NCBI RefSeq assembly: GCF_017115045.1
Contig: NZ_JABXKK010000050.1
Span: 203,200 to 267,199, forward strand
Origin: Nostoc sp. NMS8
GTDB taxonomy: Bacteria > Cyanobacteriota > Cyanobacteriia > Cyanobacteriales > Nostocaceae
Direction of reading: 5' to 3'
Length of the DNA: 64,000 bases
The notes under the pieces were generated by a model that saw only the letters and a program-made list of their open reading frames with translations, ran no database searches and was not told the DNA's origin. The position numbers and the translations under genes were made by a program. Within the stretch, counting starts at the first letter, position 1. Every line of letters begins with the position of its first letter. This document shows, one piece after another, positions 26,554-35,957 of this stretch.

Positions 26554-28143
26554 TTGCTTTCTGGATTTGCCACTTGTCCTGGCTTGTTTTATGGTACACC
26601 CGCCGCAGATGGTATATTATCTCGCGTTAGAATACCAGGTGGAATTATTAGTAGTCAGCAGTGCCGTGCGATCGCAGATATAGCAGATCGGCATGGTGGC
26701 GGCTATATAGACATAACCAATCGAGCTAACCTGCAAATTCGTGAAATCCGCACGGGGATAAATGCTGAGGTTCTAAAGTACCTACAGCTGATGGGATTGG
26801 GTTCTAGCAATACTCTTGTAGACCACATCCGCAACATTATGACCAGTCCAACTGCTGGTATCGATCCCCAAGAATTAATCGACACTCGCCCTTTTGTCCA
26901 AGGTTGGGATGATTATATTGCAGCACATCCGGCGCTTTCGAGACTGTCGGCAAAATTTAGCGTTTGCTTTGATGGTGGTGGGATAATTCGGGTGTGCGAT
27001 CGCTTGAATGATATCACCTTTGCAGCTGTCTTAGTTGATGGTAACGTTTATTTTCGCCTCTATCTCAGTGTTGGCGAGAAGGGTCAACCGCCCAGCAATA
27101 CGGGAATTTTCTTATCACCAGAGCAATGTTTGCCCGTCTTGGCAGCTTTAACGGAAGTCTATCTAGCTCATAGTCATACTACGAGTAAGCGGCGGCTACG
27201 TCTCTTAGAGTTATTGAACACCTTAGGTTGTGAAAATTATCTCCAAGAAGTTCAACAGCTTTTACCTTTCCTGCTTTTATACAGTGAAAAAAGAAAAGAC
27301 CTAACCCCCCAACCCCTGCCAGGGAAGGAGGAGAAATTCTCTACTCTTTTGCAAAGAGAGGGGAATTATCAGCATATTGGCATCCATCCCCAACGTCAGC
27401 CAGGCTTATTTTACCTTGGTGTCGTCTTGCCCCTTGGGCGATTGGAGAGTAGACAGATGCGGGGTTTAGCAGATTTAGCAGCAAAATACGGCAGTGGAAC
27501 TCTCAGGCTAACCCCTTGGCAAAATTTGCTCCTTACAGATATTCCTCAGCAATGGGTTACTGATATCCAAAGTGAAATTGCTTTCTTAGGATTAGATTTC
27601 TCTGCAACCAATATCAAGAGTTCATTAATTGCTTGTTCTGGAAAAAAGGGTTGCGCCGCTTCTGCCACAGACACTAAAAGTCATGCCTTAGCATTAGCAG
27701 AGTATCTGGAAACTCGCGTTACTCTCGATTCCCCAGTTAATATTCACTTTAGCGGCTGTGAAAAGTCTTGTGCCCAGCATGGCAAAAGTGATATTACTCT
27801 CCTGGGTGTCAGCATTGAGGCTGATAATGAAACTGTTGAGGGCTATCACGTTTATGTTGGTGACAACAAGCATAAATTCGGACGTGAACTATATCAATAT
27901 GTAACTTTTGCCGAACTACCTGCATTAATAGAGCGGATGCTATGTGTACATAAAATTCAACGCTTAAATTCGGATGAGTCCTTTGGGGAATTTGCTAATC
28001 GATATCCACTAACCCAATTACAACAGTTATTTAATAAATACTTAGAGGATTTTTTAAAAGTGGGTGGCTGTAATTTTAGGCACTTGTTGATCCCCCCAAC
28101 CCCCCTTTTTAAGGGGGGCAAAGTCTCTAAAAGTCCCCCTTAA
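26554..28143 (+). CDS. cobG: Precorrin-3B synthase CobG-like
   Basis: 529 residues from a TTG at 26554, chosen because AAGGAG lies 8 nt upstream and because any earlier start would run the frame through the riboswitch. The protein begins MLSGFATCPGLFYGTP, as CobG does, and shows two ferredoxin-like/sulfite-reductase-like halves with the FeS cysteines in ACSGKKGCAAS and FSGCEKSC. It catalyses the O2-dependent step of aerobic B12 synthesis. Two dispersed repeats lie in the frame: about 27295-27365 (DLTPQPLPGKEEKFS region) and the last 34 or so codons, which come from a MITE-like element that also supplies the stop codon. Confidence 0.88.
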   Translation: MLSGFATCPGLFYGTPAADGILSRVRIPGGIISSQQCRAIADIADRHGGGYIDITNRANLQIREIRTGINAEVLKYLQLMGLGSSNTLVDHIRNIMTSPTAGIDPQELIDTRPFVQGWDDYIAAHPALSRLSAKFSVCFDGGGIIRVCDRLNDITFAAVLVDGNVYFRLYLSVGEKGQPPSNTGIFLSPEQCLPVLAALTEVYLAHSHTTSKRRLRLLELLNTLGCENYLQEVQQLLPFLLLYSEKRKDLTPQPLPGKEEKFSTLLQREGNYQHIGIHPQRQPGLFYLGVVLPLGRLESRQMRGLADLAAKYGSGTLRLTPWQNLLLTDIPQQWVTDIQSEIAFLGLDFSATNIKSSLIACSGKKGCAASATDTKSHALALAEYLETRVTLDSPVNIHFSGCEKSCAQHGKSDITLLGVSIEADNETVEGYHVYVGDNKHKFGRELYQYVTFAELPALIERMLCVHKIQRLNSDESFGEFANRYPLTQLQQLFNKYLEDFLKVGGCNFRHLLIPPTPLFKGGKVSKSPP

Positions 28144-28211
28144 AAAGGAGGATTTAGGGGGATCTAAAACGTTTTGCTACCGAGCAGAGGACTTTTAAAA
28201 CATCCTCTTAG
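28042..28211. mobile_element. MITE-like element, family B, copy 1 (overlaps the cobG 3' end)
   Basis: Ends TTAGAGGATTTTTTAAAAGT and ACTTTTAAAACATCCTCTTA are inverted; the core begins GATCCCCCCAACCCCCC and ends GGATTTAGGGGGATC, also inverted. Copies 2 and 3 are at 40890-41049 and 50697-50931. No transposase gene is present. Confidence 0.75.
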
Positions 28212-28360
28212 AAGATGGAAGCACAGATAAATACAGATGATTAATTACTCTGTGTTCTCTGCGCCTCTGCGGTTAATTAAATTAGATATTCTTCTAGTGA
28301 AAAGGAAGTATCTATATTAATAACCAACAAATCAATCCAAAATTTAAAATCCAAAATTGA

Positions 28361-28987
28361 ATGCCTGATTACATCCGAGATGCCAACGAAATTTACCGTC
28401 ATTCTTTTGCAATCATCCGGTCAGAAGCGAATCTAGATGTGCTACCGCCAGATGTAGCAAAAGTTGCTGTGCGTCTAATTCACGCCTGTGGAATGACGGA
28501 TATTGTCACAGACTTTGGATATTCACCAACAGCTGTACAATCCGCAAGGGCAGCCCTGGCAAATGGAGCGCCAATTCTCTGCGATTGCCGGATGGTTGCC
28601 GATGGCGTTACCAGACGGCGGTTGTCTGCAAACAATCAAGTTATCTGTACCCTCAATGAGCCAGAAGTGCCAGAACTTGCCCAGAGTATGGGTACTACAA
28701 GGTCGGCGGCAGCTTTAGAATTATGGCGATCGCACATCGAAGGATCGGTAATCGCAATTGGCAATGCCCCCACAGCCTTATTCCGGCTGTTAGAAATGCT
28801 CGATGCAGGAATACCCAAACCTGCGATTATCTTGGGCTTTCCAGTGGGGTTTGTCGGTGCGGCCGAATCGAAAGCAGCATTGGCAGCAGACAGCAAGAAT
28901 GTACCATTTTTAACCTTACACGGTCGGCGCGGTGGAAGTGCGATCGCGGCAGCAGCAGTAAACGCCCTGGCAACGGAGGAAGAATGA
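28361..28987 (+). CDS. cobH: Precorrin-8X methylmutase
   Basis: 208 residues, the normal length. It moves the C-11 methyl group of precorrin-8X to C-12, giving hydrogenobyrinate. The family blocks IYRHSFAIIRSEA, HACGMTDIVTDFGYS (with the catalytic His of the family), PILCDCRMVADGV, and the ending LHGRRGGSAIAAAAVNAL are all present. Its stop codon overlaps the start of cobI (ATGA), so the two are translated together, and both lie downstream of the B12 riboswitch and cobG. Confidence 0.95.
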   Translation: MPDYIRDANEIYRHSFAIIRSEANLDVLPPDVAKVAVRLIHACGMTDIVTDFGYSPTAVQSARAALANGAPILCDCRMVADGVTRRRLSANNQVICTLNEPEVPELAQSMGTTRSAAALELWRSHIEGSVIAIGNAPTALFRLLEMLDAGIPKPAIILGFPVGFVGAAESKAALAADSKNVPFLTLHGRRGGSAIAAAAVNALATEEE

Positions 28988-29694
28988 ATATGCAACCCAA
29001 AGGTCGTCTTTATGGAATTGGTGTCGGCCCAGGCGATCCAGAACTATTGACTCTGAAAGCGCTGCGGCTATTACGTGCGGCTCCCGTGGTAGCTTATCAA
29101 TCAGCCACAGATAAACAAAGTATCGCTAGAGCGATCGTAGCGCAATATCTTGCTGGCAATCAAATCGAGGTGCTATTTCACCTCCCCCGCGCTTTGGAAC
29201 CAGAAAAGGCAAAATCTATTTATGACCAAGAAATTCAACCAATCGCCGACCATTTAGCAGCCGGTCGAGATGTCGTAGTACTGTGCGAGGGCGATCCATT
29301 TTTCTATGGTTCCTTCATGTACCTGTTCACGCGGTTATGTGACCAATACGAAACAGAAGTTGTCCCCGGAGTTTCCTCACTGATGGCTTGTCCGGTAGCT
29401 TTGGGTGTACCTTTCACCTATTACACTGATATCCTCACAGTTCTACCCGCCCCATTGCCAGCAGAAGAACTAACTACACATCTACTAATGACTGATGCTG
29501 CCGCGATTATGAAACTAGGTCGTCACTTTACCAAAGTACGAGATATCCTGCATAAATTAGGGCTAGCATCACGGGCGAGATATATTGAGCGGGCATCAAC
29601 ATCACAGCAACGCATCATCCCCCTGGATGAAGTTGATCCAGCCCAAGTACCGTATTTCTCAATGATTGTAATCCCCACTAAGAATAGATTATAG
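28984..29694 (+). CDS. cobI: Precorrin-2 C20-methyltransferase
   Basis: 236 residues from the ATG at 28984, which overlaps the cobH stop and has GGAGGA a few bases upstream; longer upstream extension in this phase is read-through of cobH. It uses SAM to methylate precorrin-2 at C-20. SAM-dependent tetrapyrrole methylase motifs are visible: GIGVGPGDPELLTLKALRLL (about 9-28), EGDPFFYGSFMYL, and VPGVSSLMA. The cobG-cobH-cobI order is usual in cyanobacteria. Confidence 0.95.
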   Translation: MNMQPKGRLYGIGVGPGDPELLTLKALRLLRAAPVVAYQSATDKQSIARAIVAQYLAGNQIEVLFHLPRALEPEKAKSIYDQEIQPIADHLAAGRDVVVLCEGDPFFYGSFMYLFTRLCDQYETEVVPGVSSLMACPVALGVPFTYYTDILTVLPAPLPAEELTTHLLMTDAAAIMKLGRHFTKVRDILHKLGLASRARYIERASTSQQRIIPLDEVDPAQVPYFSMIVIPTKNRL

Positions 29695-29795
29695 CTGTGC
29701 CAAATGTGGGTTAATATCAGGCTCGACTATTGAACATCCAAAAAAAGATAACCTCCTGGCTGCTTGAACCAGGGGTATAACAAATTGATTCATCT

Positions 29796-30482
29796 TTACA
29801 AGCGTTGTAACAGGCTCAAACCGTGGGTATCAGTACCACAGGTATTGAAAAGAAAGTATTCATCAGCCAACTTTTGCACTTGTTCTGATTCCACGATGCT
29901 GGCTTTCCAAGGGTTAGGGTTGTTGTAGGCGTAGAAAGTTTCCACGCCATCGATACCCTTTTGGGCAGCAGCAGGAATTAAGTCAAAATGCGATCGCTTG
30001 TAACGAGCTGGATGAGCCAAAACTGCCAATCCCCCAGCTTCGTGAATCGCGGCAATTACGTTACTTGCCTGATATTCTTGCCCTGTAGTCGGCCTTCTTT
30101 GTAAATAGGGTTTCATACTAGGGTGTTCTGTTCCAAAAGCGTAAGCCAAAATGTGAACTTCTGTATCCAAAAGATTGGCATTGATTTCCACACCACTCCA
30201 TAAATAAGGAGTGCTAGCACCACCATTATTCCACTTCCAATCTTCTAACCAAGCAAGTGATGCTTGATAGCCGATAATACCATGATGATCAGTAATAGCT
30301 AACCCTTTCAGCCCAATCGCGATTGCCTGCTCCATCAATGCACTCGGCTGCAATCTGCCATCCGAGTAGACAGTGTGCATGTGAAAGTTGAATAACTTTG
30401 GACAACTATGTGCATCAATGTTATGGAATACTTGCTTCAAAAGTTCTGCCGAAGCAGTAGTCCGGGCCAAATTTACAGCCAT
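29796..30482 (-). CDS. PHP-domain metal-dependent phosphoesterase
   Basis: 228 residues. The PHP metal-binding motifs are clear: FNFHMHTVYSDG (about 32-43), ITDHHG (about 63-68), LAHPARYKR and a C-terminal GTDTHG. Stand-alone PHP proteins of this kind act as phosphatases on nucleotides or sugar phosphates. The protein is a little shorter than TrpH/YciV (about 280 aa). The gene stands alone on its strand, convergent with cobI; nothing near it points to a substrate. Confidence 0.85.
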   Translation of the reverse strand: MAVNLARTTASAELLKQVFHNIDAHSCPKLFNFHMHTVYSDGRLQPSALMEQAIAIGLKGLAITDHHGIIGYQASLAWLEDWKWNNGGASTPYLWSGVEINANLLDTEVHILAYAFGTEHPSMKPYLQRRPTTGQEYQASNVIAAIHEAGGLAVLAHPARYKRSHFDLIPAAAQKGIDGVETFYAYNNPNPWKASIVESEQVQKLADEYFLFNTCGTDTHGLSLLQRL

Positions 30483-30957
30483 AACTCCCTCTGAACAAAA
30501 ATATATATTCTTAACACACTAAAACGCTACATCTACAGATAAGAAAGATCCACCACTAAAAAATTAGTGTTGGTTGCTACTTTCTCAGCTTTCTCAGCAA
30601 ATTTTTCAATATGTTAAGACTAGGTTAGCAAATCTTAATCTCAGTAGTCATGCGTAATTTGGACTACTTTGTAATTAAGTAGTAATAAATATTGCATCTA
30701 AGACTTAATAAATATGCCTATAGCATCTGTGCTAAATGACTTGGATATTAAAGACTTTTTAGAGTAGTTAGCTATAATTAGCCGAAAATGCAATTAGAAT
30801 TTGTGTGTAAAAATCGTTATTTACCTCAGTAATTATCGCCTTGATTTAACTAATAACAACTTTAGCCATCGCATAAATAAGAAGATCCTATGAGTTTAGA
30901 ATAGCTCTTAGAAAATTAGCGATGTCTACGACGGGCTATGCCTACGCTAGCAGCTTA
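30483..30957. other. Gene-free region with a dispersed repeat at its right end
   Basis: 475 nt, A/T rich. Bases about 30918-30955 (GCGATGTCTACGACGGGC, TATGCCTACGC) are a copy of the repeat that also entered hpnK. Nothing else is recognised; promoters for the PHP gene are expected here. Confidence 0.4.
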
Positions 30958-32094
30958 TTATACCCCTCGCGCAATCCCAAAAGAATCTCCCTTCAAGGTG
31001 ATTCCCAAGGGTTCTATTACTACCTCACGACTAAGGGAAGTTTCAACCCTTCCGGCAATCACAGCAGAGAGTTGATGTTCCCTTGCAAGTAAAACAATTT
31101 TCTCTGCATCCTGCTCCGACTCTGTATAGAATGCGAATCCTGCACCGTAATTAAATACCGAAAGCATCGTCTCAGCCCCGCCCTCAAGATGACCCTCAAC
31201 AAAGGTAAATATCTCTGGCACTGGGAGCATCGTTTCGATAACATACCGGAGCGGTTTCACCGAACGCATAAGTTTTTGCCAGCCATGACCAGTAATATTC
31301 TCCATCGCTGTGGGACGAATCCCCTCTCCAAGCACCGCCTGTACAAGCGGCGTATAGAGACATGATGCAGCATTCATCGCTTCCCAGAACTCCTGCCCAC
31401 TTGGGAGTTTAGTTCTATAGCCATCAGGGAGCGACTCAGCCAGCTTTCGCAATGGGGTAAAGCCGTTCTCATGGGGGCCCGAACTCTCGACGAGAACAAT
31501 GGTATTTCCGGCATCCAGACGCGAGCTATCAATCGGAGCAACACCAGCCGGCATAACCCCAAAAACCGAGCCGGCAATGTCGAGTCGCCCTGGAATCATC
31601 TTCGTTTTTAGTTGAGGAGTTTCCCCTGAAAGATAGACACAACCCACTTGTTTGCACGCTTCAACCACTCCATCCAGAAACCCATCAAGAAAGGCGGGGG
31701 TAAAGATTGTTTCAGGAGTACTCGACGGCAAATAAAGACCGAGAAGTATAGTCTGCATACCGGAAGTTGCAGCATCATTCGTCAGACACGAAATAATCTT
31801 GATACCAATATTCCACCAGAATCGTCGCAGTTCTTCTTCACTGAGGTCGTCAGGGCGGGTATCGTCTGCGGTGCCCAGTCCTTCGGGTACAAGTGTCATC
31901 GAAAGTTCTCTAGCCCCCGCCTCTAGAAATGGAGCCAGGTTGAAGCTGAAAGCGTTGGCGCTTGCTCCTAAACCCGATGCGGGCACTATGCCATAGCTGC
32001 TTGCAAAGCCCAGTGTGCGTTTTGCAGCATCGATGAAGCGTCGTTTTGCAGCATCGAGAGTATCGTAATCGACTTGATCGAGAGCTTGAGCCAT
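30958..32094 (-). CDS. PurM-like (AIR synthase family) protein, paralogous or horizontally acquired
   Basis: 378 residues, somewhat longer than standard PurM (about 345). The AIR-synthase fold can be followed: VPEGLGTADDTRP in place of the usual TDGVGTK, YLSGETPQL, SSGPHENGFTPLRK (PurM: SSGxHSNGxSLxR) and ENITGHGWQKL. Several ATP-binding residues differ, so it may act on another substrate, like other PurM-superfamily members (SelD, HypE, PurL). Codons look richer in C and G (CTCGACGAGAAC, GGGGGCCC) than the neighbours, hinting at transfer. A housekeeping purM elsewhere in the genome is expected. Confidence 0.7.
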   Translation of the reverse strand: MAQALDQVDYDTLDAAKRRFIDAAKRTLGFASSYGIVPASGLGASANAFSFNLAPFLEAGARELSMTLVPEGLGTADDTRPDDLSEEELRRFWWNIGIKIISCLTNDAATSGMQTILLGLYLPSSTPETIFTPAFLDGFLDGVVEACKQVGCVYLSGETPQLKTKMIPGRLDIAGSVFGVMPAGVAPIDSSRLDAGNTIVLVESSGPHENGFTPLRKLAESLPDGYRTKLPSGQEFWEAMNAASCLYTPLVQAVLGEGIRPTAMENITGHGWQKLMRSVKPLRYVIETMLPVPEIFTFVEGHLEGGAETMLSVFNYGAGFAFYTESEQDAEKIVLLAREHQLSAVIAGRVETSLSREVVIEPLGITLKGDSFGIARGV

Positions 32095-32306
32095 CAGGTT
32101 GCGTTGTAAGTGAAAAGTGAGGAGTTATCTAAACAGAATTCAGGAGTCAGGAGTCAGAATTGAGTACGACTAGCAGATAGCGCGGCGTAGCGCGTCTGAA
32201 TAGACTGGTTTAAAATTCCTGCTGATAGCGTTCGCAAAGCGTCTCTTAGAGAGCATCTTTATTCAGAATTCTGAATTCTTCTTCAAGAGTTTTTTAACTC
32301 CTCACT

Positions 32307-32513
32307 TTAAAATACCTCATCTTCAATACCGCGCCACCATTCACCCAATTTCATCAAGTCTAGGTGAATATCTTCTAATTCTTTGGTATAAACATCGTCT
32401 GCAAGCATAGCTCGACGCTCTTGTAATTTCTTAAGGCGCAGTTGTACTAAAAGCCAAGGTTTAGTAATGCTATTGGTTGCTTCGATGTATTGCGCTAGTT
32501 CTTTGCTATTCAT
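32307..32513 (-). CDS. Small conserved hypothetical protein (68 aa)
   Basis: 68 residues with AGGAG about 9 nt before the ATG, so it is likely to be translated. The sequence is all helical and charged (LRLKKLQERRAMLADDVY, LMKLGEWWRGIEDEVF). Its length, strong ribosome binding site and lack of overlap with a larger gene support it being real. No family is recognised. Confidence 0.7.
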   Translation of the reverse strand: MNSKELAQYIEATNSITKPWLLVQLRLKKLQERRAMLADDVYTKELEDIHLDLMKLGEWWRGIEDEVF

Positions 32514-32895
32514 TTACTAGGACTCCTATTTGATTTTTTGATTCTTGAAAAAACTCTGCACAACTCGAAAGGGCTGATTCCCTACTTCCTACTCCCTGCC
32601 TACGCAAATAAGTTCAAAAATCAAATCGGATTGCTACAGTATTTTCATTCAGCCTAACTGAAATTTAAAGTCTGTAACCACAAGTCTAAGTATTTGTGTT
32701 CTCTGATACTCTACCAAATTGATGCAACACGATCATCCTTCTATTGGGAATTTATTAATCCGCCGTCCGCAGCAAAGGGAAATACTTGACTGAGTCATGT
32801 CTGGGGATTCTTGGGAGCTAAATTTTTACGAGGACAGATTTTTTCTGTCTATGTTTTTGTTACAATTATTGAAATTTTTAGATAAAAATACCACT

Positions 32896-33945
32896 ATGGC
32901 TTTATATGCTGAATTACATAGACATCTAGGCGGCTCGGTTGTACCACGAGTTTTATGGCAATATTTCGAGCGACATGCTTCGGAGTTGATTTCCCGCTTT
33001 GCTGACTATTCAGAATTTGAAGATTTTTATACCCGCCCACGTGACACCCTAGATGAGTATCTAGAATTACACACCCTGGTAGAAAGTGTGCAAACTGTGG
33101 AGACTTTGCCTTACTTTATCTATCGTTTGGTGCGCGGTGCTTACATATTTGAGAATTTGGCTTATCTGGAACTGCGCTATACTCCTTATTTGCGGACACC
33201 TGAGCATTTGAGTCAATCCGAAAGAATTGACAAGATGGCAGAAATTGTGCAAGTAGTGGGACTTGCCAGCCACCAGCCAGAATATCCGATTGTTACTAGC
33301 CAAATTCTCTGTATGCACACACGCCTACCTTATGAGGTGAACAAGGCGATTGTTGATTTGGCGGCGCAAAATCAACAGTATGTCTGTGCAGTTGATGTAG
33401 CGGGAGGTGATAGCTATTACGCCGATCGCTTAGAAGAATGGATTAGTCTATATGATTATGCGCGATCGCTAGGCGTTAACACCACGGGACATCTATATGA
33501 AACCACCGCAGGTTGTTACCCAGAACTGTTACCCTATCTAATGCGAATTGGTCACGGCATCCAAATTCCCTTGCTATATCCAGAGTTACTTAATGATGTG
33601 GCTAAACGCGGACAGTGTTTAGAGGTTTGCCCCACAACTTACCTGAAAACTGGTACTTTGCAGGATATACGTCAACTCAAATTAGTCTTCGACCGTTGTT
33701 TTGATGCTGGGGTTGATATCGCTATCTGTACTGATAATGCTGGATTGCACAATGTACGTCTACCATTTGAGTATGAAAATCTCTTGACTTACAACATTAT
33801 TAGTTTTGAACAACTACACGCTTGTCAAGATGCAGCTTTCCGTCATGCTTTTGCTTGGCCTTATAGTCAACCTCCTGCATCCCTATTGAACGGTTTACTC
33901 AAACCCGAACCACCTAAAGTTTTGGCAATCAGGGAAAGTAATTAA
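32896..33945 (+). CDS. Adenosine deaminase-like amidohydrolase
   Basis: 349 residues from the ATG at 32896 (MALYAELHRHLGGS); starts up to 33 codons earlier exist but put an atypical tail before the metal motif. Adenosine deaminase features: ELHRHLGGS (HxH metal site), TTGHLYET (catalytic His-Glu region), RIGHGIQI (metal His), CPTTYLKTG and CTDNAGLHN (metal Asp; usual wording STDDP). The deviations in the substrate loop suggest an ADA-like enzyme acting on a modified adenosine or related compound. It stands alone ahead of mutL. Confidence 0.8.
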   Translation: MALYAELHRHLGGSVVPRVLWQYFERHASELISRFADYSEFEDFYTRPRDTLDEYLELHTLVESVQTVETLPYFIYRLVRGAYIFENLAYLELRYTPYLRTPEHLSQSERIDKMAEIVQVVGLASHQPEYPIVTSQILCMHTRLPYEVNKAIVDLAAQNQQYVCAVDVAGGDSYYADRLEEWISLYDYARSLGVNTTGHLYETTAGCYPELLPYLMRIGHGIQIPLLYPELLNDVAKRGQCLEVCPTTYLKTGTLQDIRQLKLVFDRCFDAGVDIAICTDNAGLHNVRLPFEYENLLTYNIISFEQLHACQDAAFRHAFAWPYSQPPASLLNGLLKPEPPKVLAIRESN

Positions 33946-34020
33946 TGACCATCTAGAGATATTTATGTTGTAATTCACCTCTCTATCTCCCTTGCCCCCA
34001 GAAGCTATAAACTATAATTT

Positions 34021-35808
34021 ATGGCATCTACTATTCAAGCTCTACCAATAGAAGTCGTATATCTCATTACAGCTGGAGAGGTAATCGACTCTTTAGCTTC
34101 TGTGGTGCGGGAATTGGTAGAAAATTCCCTAGACGCAGGTGCAACGCGAATTGTGGTTTCTCTATGGCCGCAGCAATGGCGAATTCGTGTGGCAGATAAT
34201 GGTTGTGGAATGAATCTAGATGATTTACAACAAGCAGCCACAGCCCACAGCACAAGTAAAATTCGCTCTAGTGCCGATTTATGGAAAATTCACAGTTTGG
34301 GGTTTCGTGGTGAGGCGTTGCACAGTTTAACTACTCTGGCAGATTTGGAAATTTTGAGTCGTCCTGTAGGCGGAAAATTGGGATGGCGGATGATTTATGG
34401 CGATGGTGGGAAAGTTGTGCAAGTTGAAGCAACTGCGATCGCACCTGGTACAGTGGTGACAGTTTCTCATCTTTTCGGTAATTGCTCATCTCGTCGTCAG
34501 GGATTACCCACAACAGCACAGCAAATGAAAGCTGTGCAAGCCGCAATTCAACAAATCGCCCTCTGTCATCCCCACATCACCTGGCAGATTTGGCAAAACG
34601 ATCGTCAATGGTTTACCATCTGTCCTGCTGCCACAACAAGGCAACTTTTACCACAGATTTTACCCCAAGTGCGACAAGGTGACTTGCAAGAAGTAAAACT
34701 CGAAATACCCAACCCACTAAACTCAGAACACAGAACACAGAATTCAGAATTCAGCACTTCTAACTCATCACTCCCCACTCCCCACTCAGCACTCCTCACT
34801 CCCCACTCCCCACTCAGCACTCAGCACTCAGCACTTACTTTAGTGGTAGGATTACCCGATCGCTGTCATCGTCATCGTCCAGATTGGGTACGTGTAGCCA
34901 TTAACGGCAGAATGGTTAAGACACCGGAACTAGAGCAAACCATATTATCAGCATTTCACAGAACATTACCGCGCGATCGCTATCCAATTTGTTTCCTACA
35001 TCTTGCCATTTCCCCTGATCAAATTAACTGGAATCGCAATCCCGCAAAAACAGAAATTTACCTCAACGAAATCATTTATTGGCAAGAGCAAATTACCCAA
35101 GCAATTAACCAAGCACTCAGCATTTCTTCTACCAATCTAAAAGAAGCTGTTCACACAACACGAGTTAGTAAATTACTTAAAGCCGCAGAAGCTAAAGGCG
35201 GCTACAATTTCAATCCTCAAAATCCCAACGAAAATCAAAAAACTCCTAATTCCTCACTCCCAACTCCTAACTCCTTAAAAGCTATCGCTCAAGTTAGCAA
35301 CACCTACATTGTGGTGGAACATTCAGGTGGAATGTGGTTAGTAGAACAGCACATTGCCCATGAACGAGTTTTATATGAGCAATTATGTGATGATTGGCAA
35401 CTTGTCCCTATTGAACCGGCAATTATTCTTTATCAATTGTCACCAGCACAAGTATCGCAACTTCAACGCATTGGTTTAGAAATAGAACCCTTCGGCGAAC
35501 AACTTTGGGCAGTCCGTAATATCCCCGCACCTTTGCAGCAGCGAGACGACTGTGCAGAAGCAATTTTAGAACTTAGTTGGGGAGGCGACTTACAAACAGC
35601 CCAAGTAGCTGTCGCCTGTCGCAGTGCTATTCGTAACGGTACACCCATGAACCAGCAAGAAATGCAGACACTTTTAGATAATTGGCAACGCACACGCAAT
35701 CCCCGCACATGTCCCCACGGCCGCCCCATTTATCTATCTTTAGAAGAATCAGCTTTAGCCCGGTTTTTCCGACGTAATTGGGTAATTGGTAAAAGTCATG
35801 GAATTTGA
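34021..35808 (+). CDS. mutL: DNA mismatch repair protein MutL
   Basis: 595 residues. N-terminal GHKL ATPase motifs: ELVENSLDAGATRI, DNGCGM, TSKI and GFRGEALHS. The C-terminal domain has EQHIAHERVLYE, a variant of the endonuclease motif DQHAxxExxxxE, plus ACRSAIRNG and CPHGRPI, so nicking activity is probably kept. The linker holds two in-frame low-complexity inserts made of the CACTCCCCACTC/CAGCACTCAG repeat family (about 34711-34830 and 35225-35280), read as runs of Ser, Thr, Pro and His. They lie between domains, where length is tolerated. Confidence 0.92.
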   Translation: MASTIQALPIEVVYLITAGEVIDSLASVVRELVENSLDAGATRIVVSLWPQQWRIRVADNGCGMNLDDLQQAATAHSTSKIRSSADLWKIHSLGFRGEALHSLTTLADLEILSRPVGGKLGWRMIYGDGGKVVQVEATAIAPGTVVTVSHLFGNCSSRRQGLPTTAQQMKAVQAAIQQIALCHPHITWQIWQNDRQWFTICPAATTRQLLPQILPQVRQGDLQEVKLEIPNPLNSEHRTQNSEFSTSNSSLPTPHSALLTPHSPLSTQHSALTLVVGLPDRCHRHRPDWVRVAINGRMVKTPELEQTILSAFHRTLPRDRYPICFLHLAISPDQINWNRNPAKTEIYLNEIIYWQEQITQAINQALSISSTNLKEAVHTTRVSKLLKAAEAKGGYNFNPQNPNENQKTPNSSLPTPNSLKAIAQVSNTYIVVEHSGGMWLVEQHIAHERVLYEQLCDDWQLVPIEPAIILYQLSPAQVSQLQRIGLEIEPFGEQLWAVRNIPAPLQQRDDCAEAILELSWGGDLQTAQVAVACRSAIRNGTPMNQQEMQTLLDNWQRTRNPRTCPHGRPIYLSLEESALARFFRRNWVIGKSHGI

Positions 35809-35887
35809 TATTTGCGATCGCTATTTTCACGTAAATAGACCACTTGTACATTCACTAATTATCCCGTATTTGTGATCTATAATTTTC

Positions 35888-35915
35888 ATCAAAAAACCTT
35901 AACCGAACCGTATTG
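35888..35915. repeat. Repeat end CCTTAACCGAACCGTATTG, copy 1
   Basis: 28 bp ending AACCGAACCGTATTG, identical to 41076-41103. Read on the other strand it starts CAATACGGTTCGGTTAAGG, like the left end of the family A repeats, so it is probably a solo end or short member of that family. It lies between convergent mutL and the GHL10 gene. Confidence 0.6.
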
Positions 35916-35957
35916 GGGAGTTATTACCATCTGTTGAACGTGAGTTCAACAGAAAAG

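Noticed and set aside
29751..29775. Weak CCTGG...CCAGG hairpin after cobI as a terminator
   Set aside because: Only five base pairs and no T run, so it was not listed as a feature.
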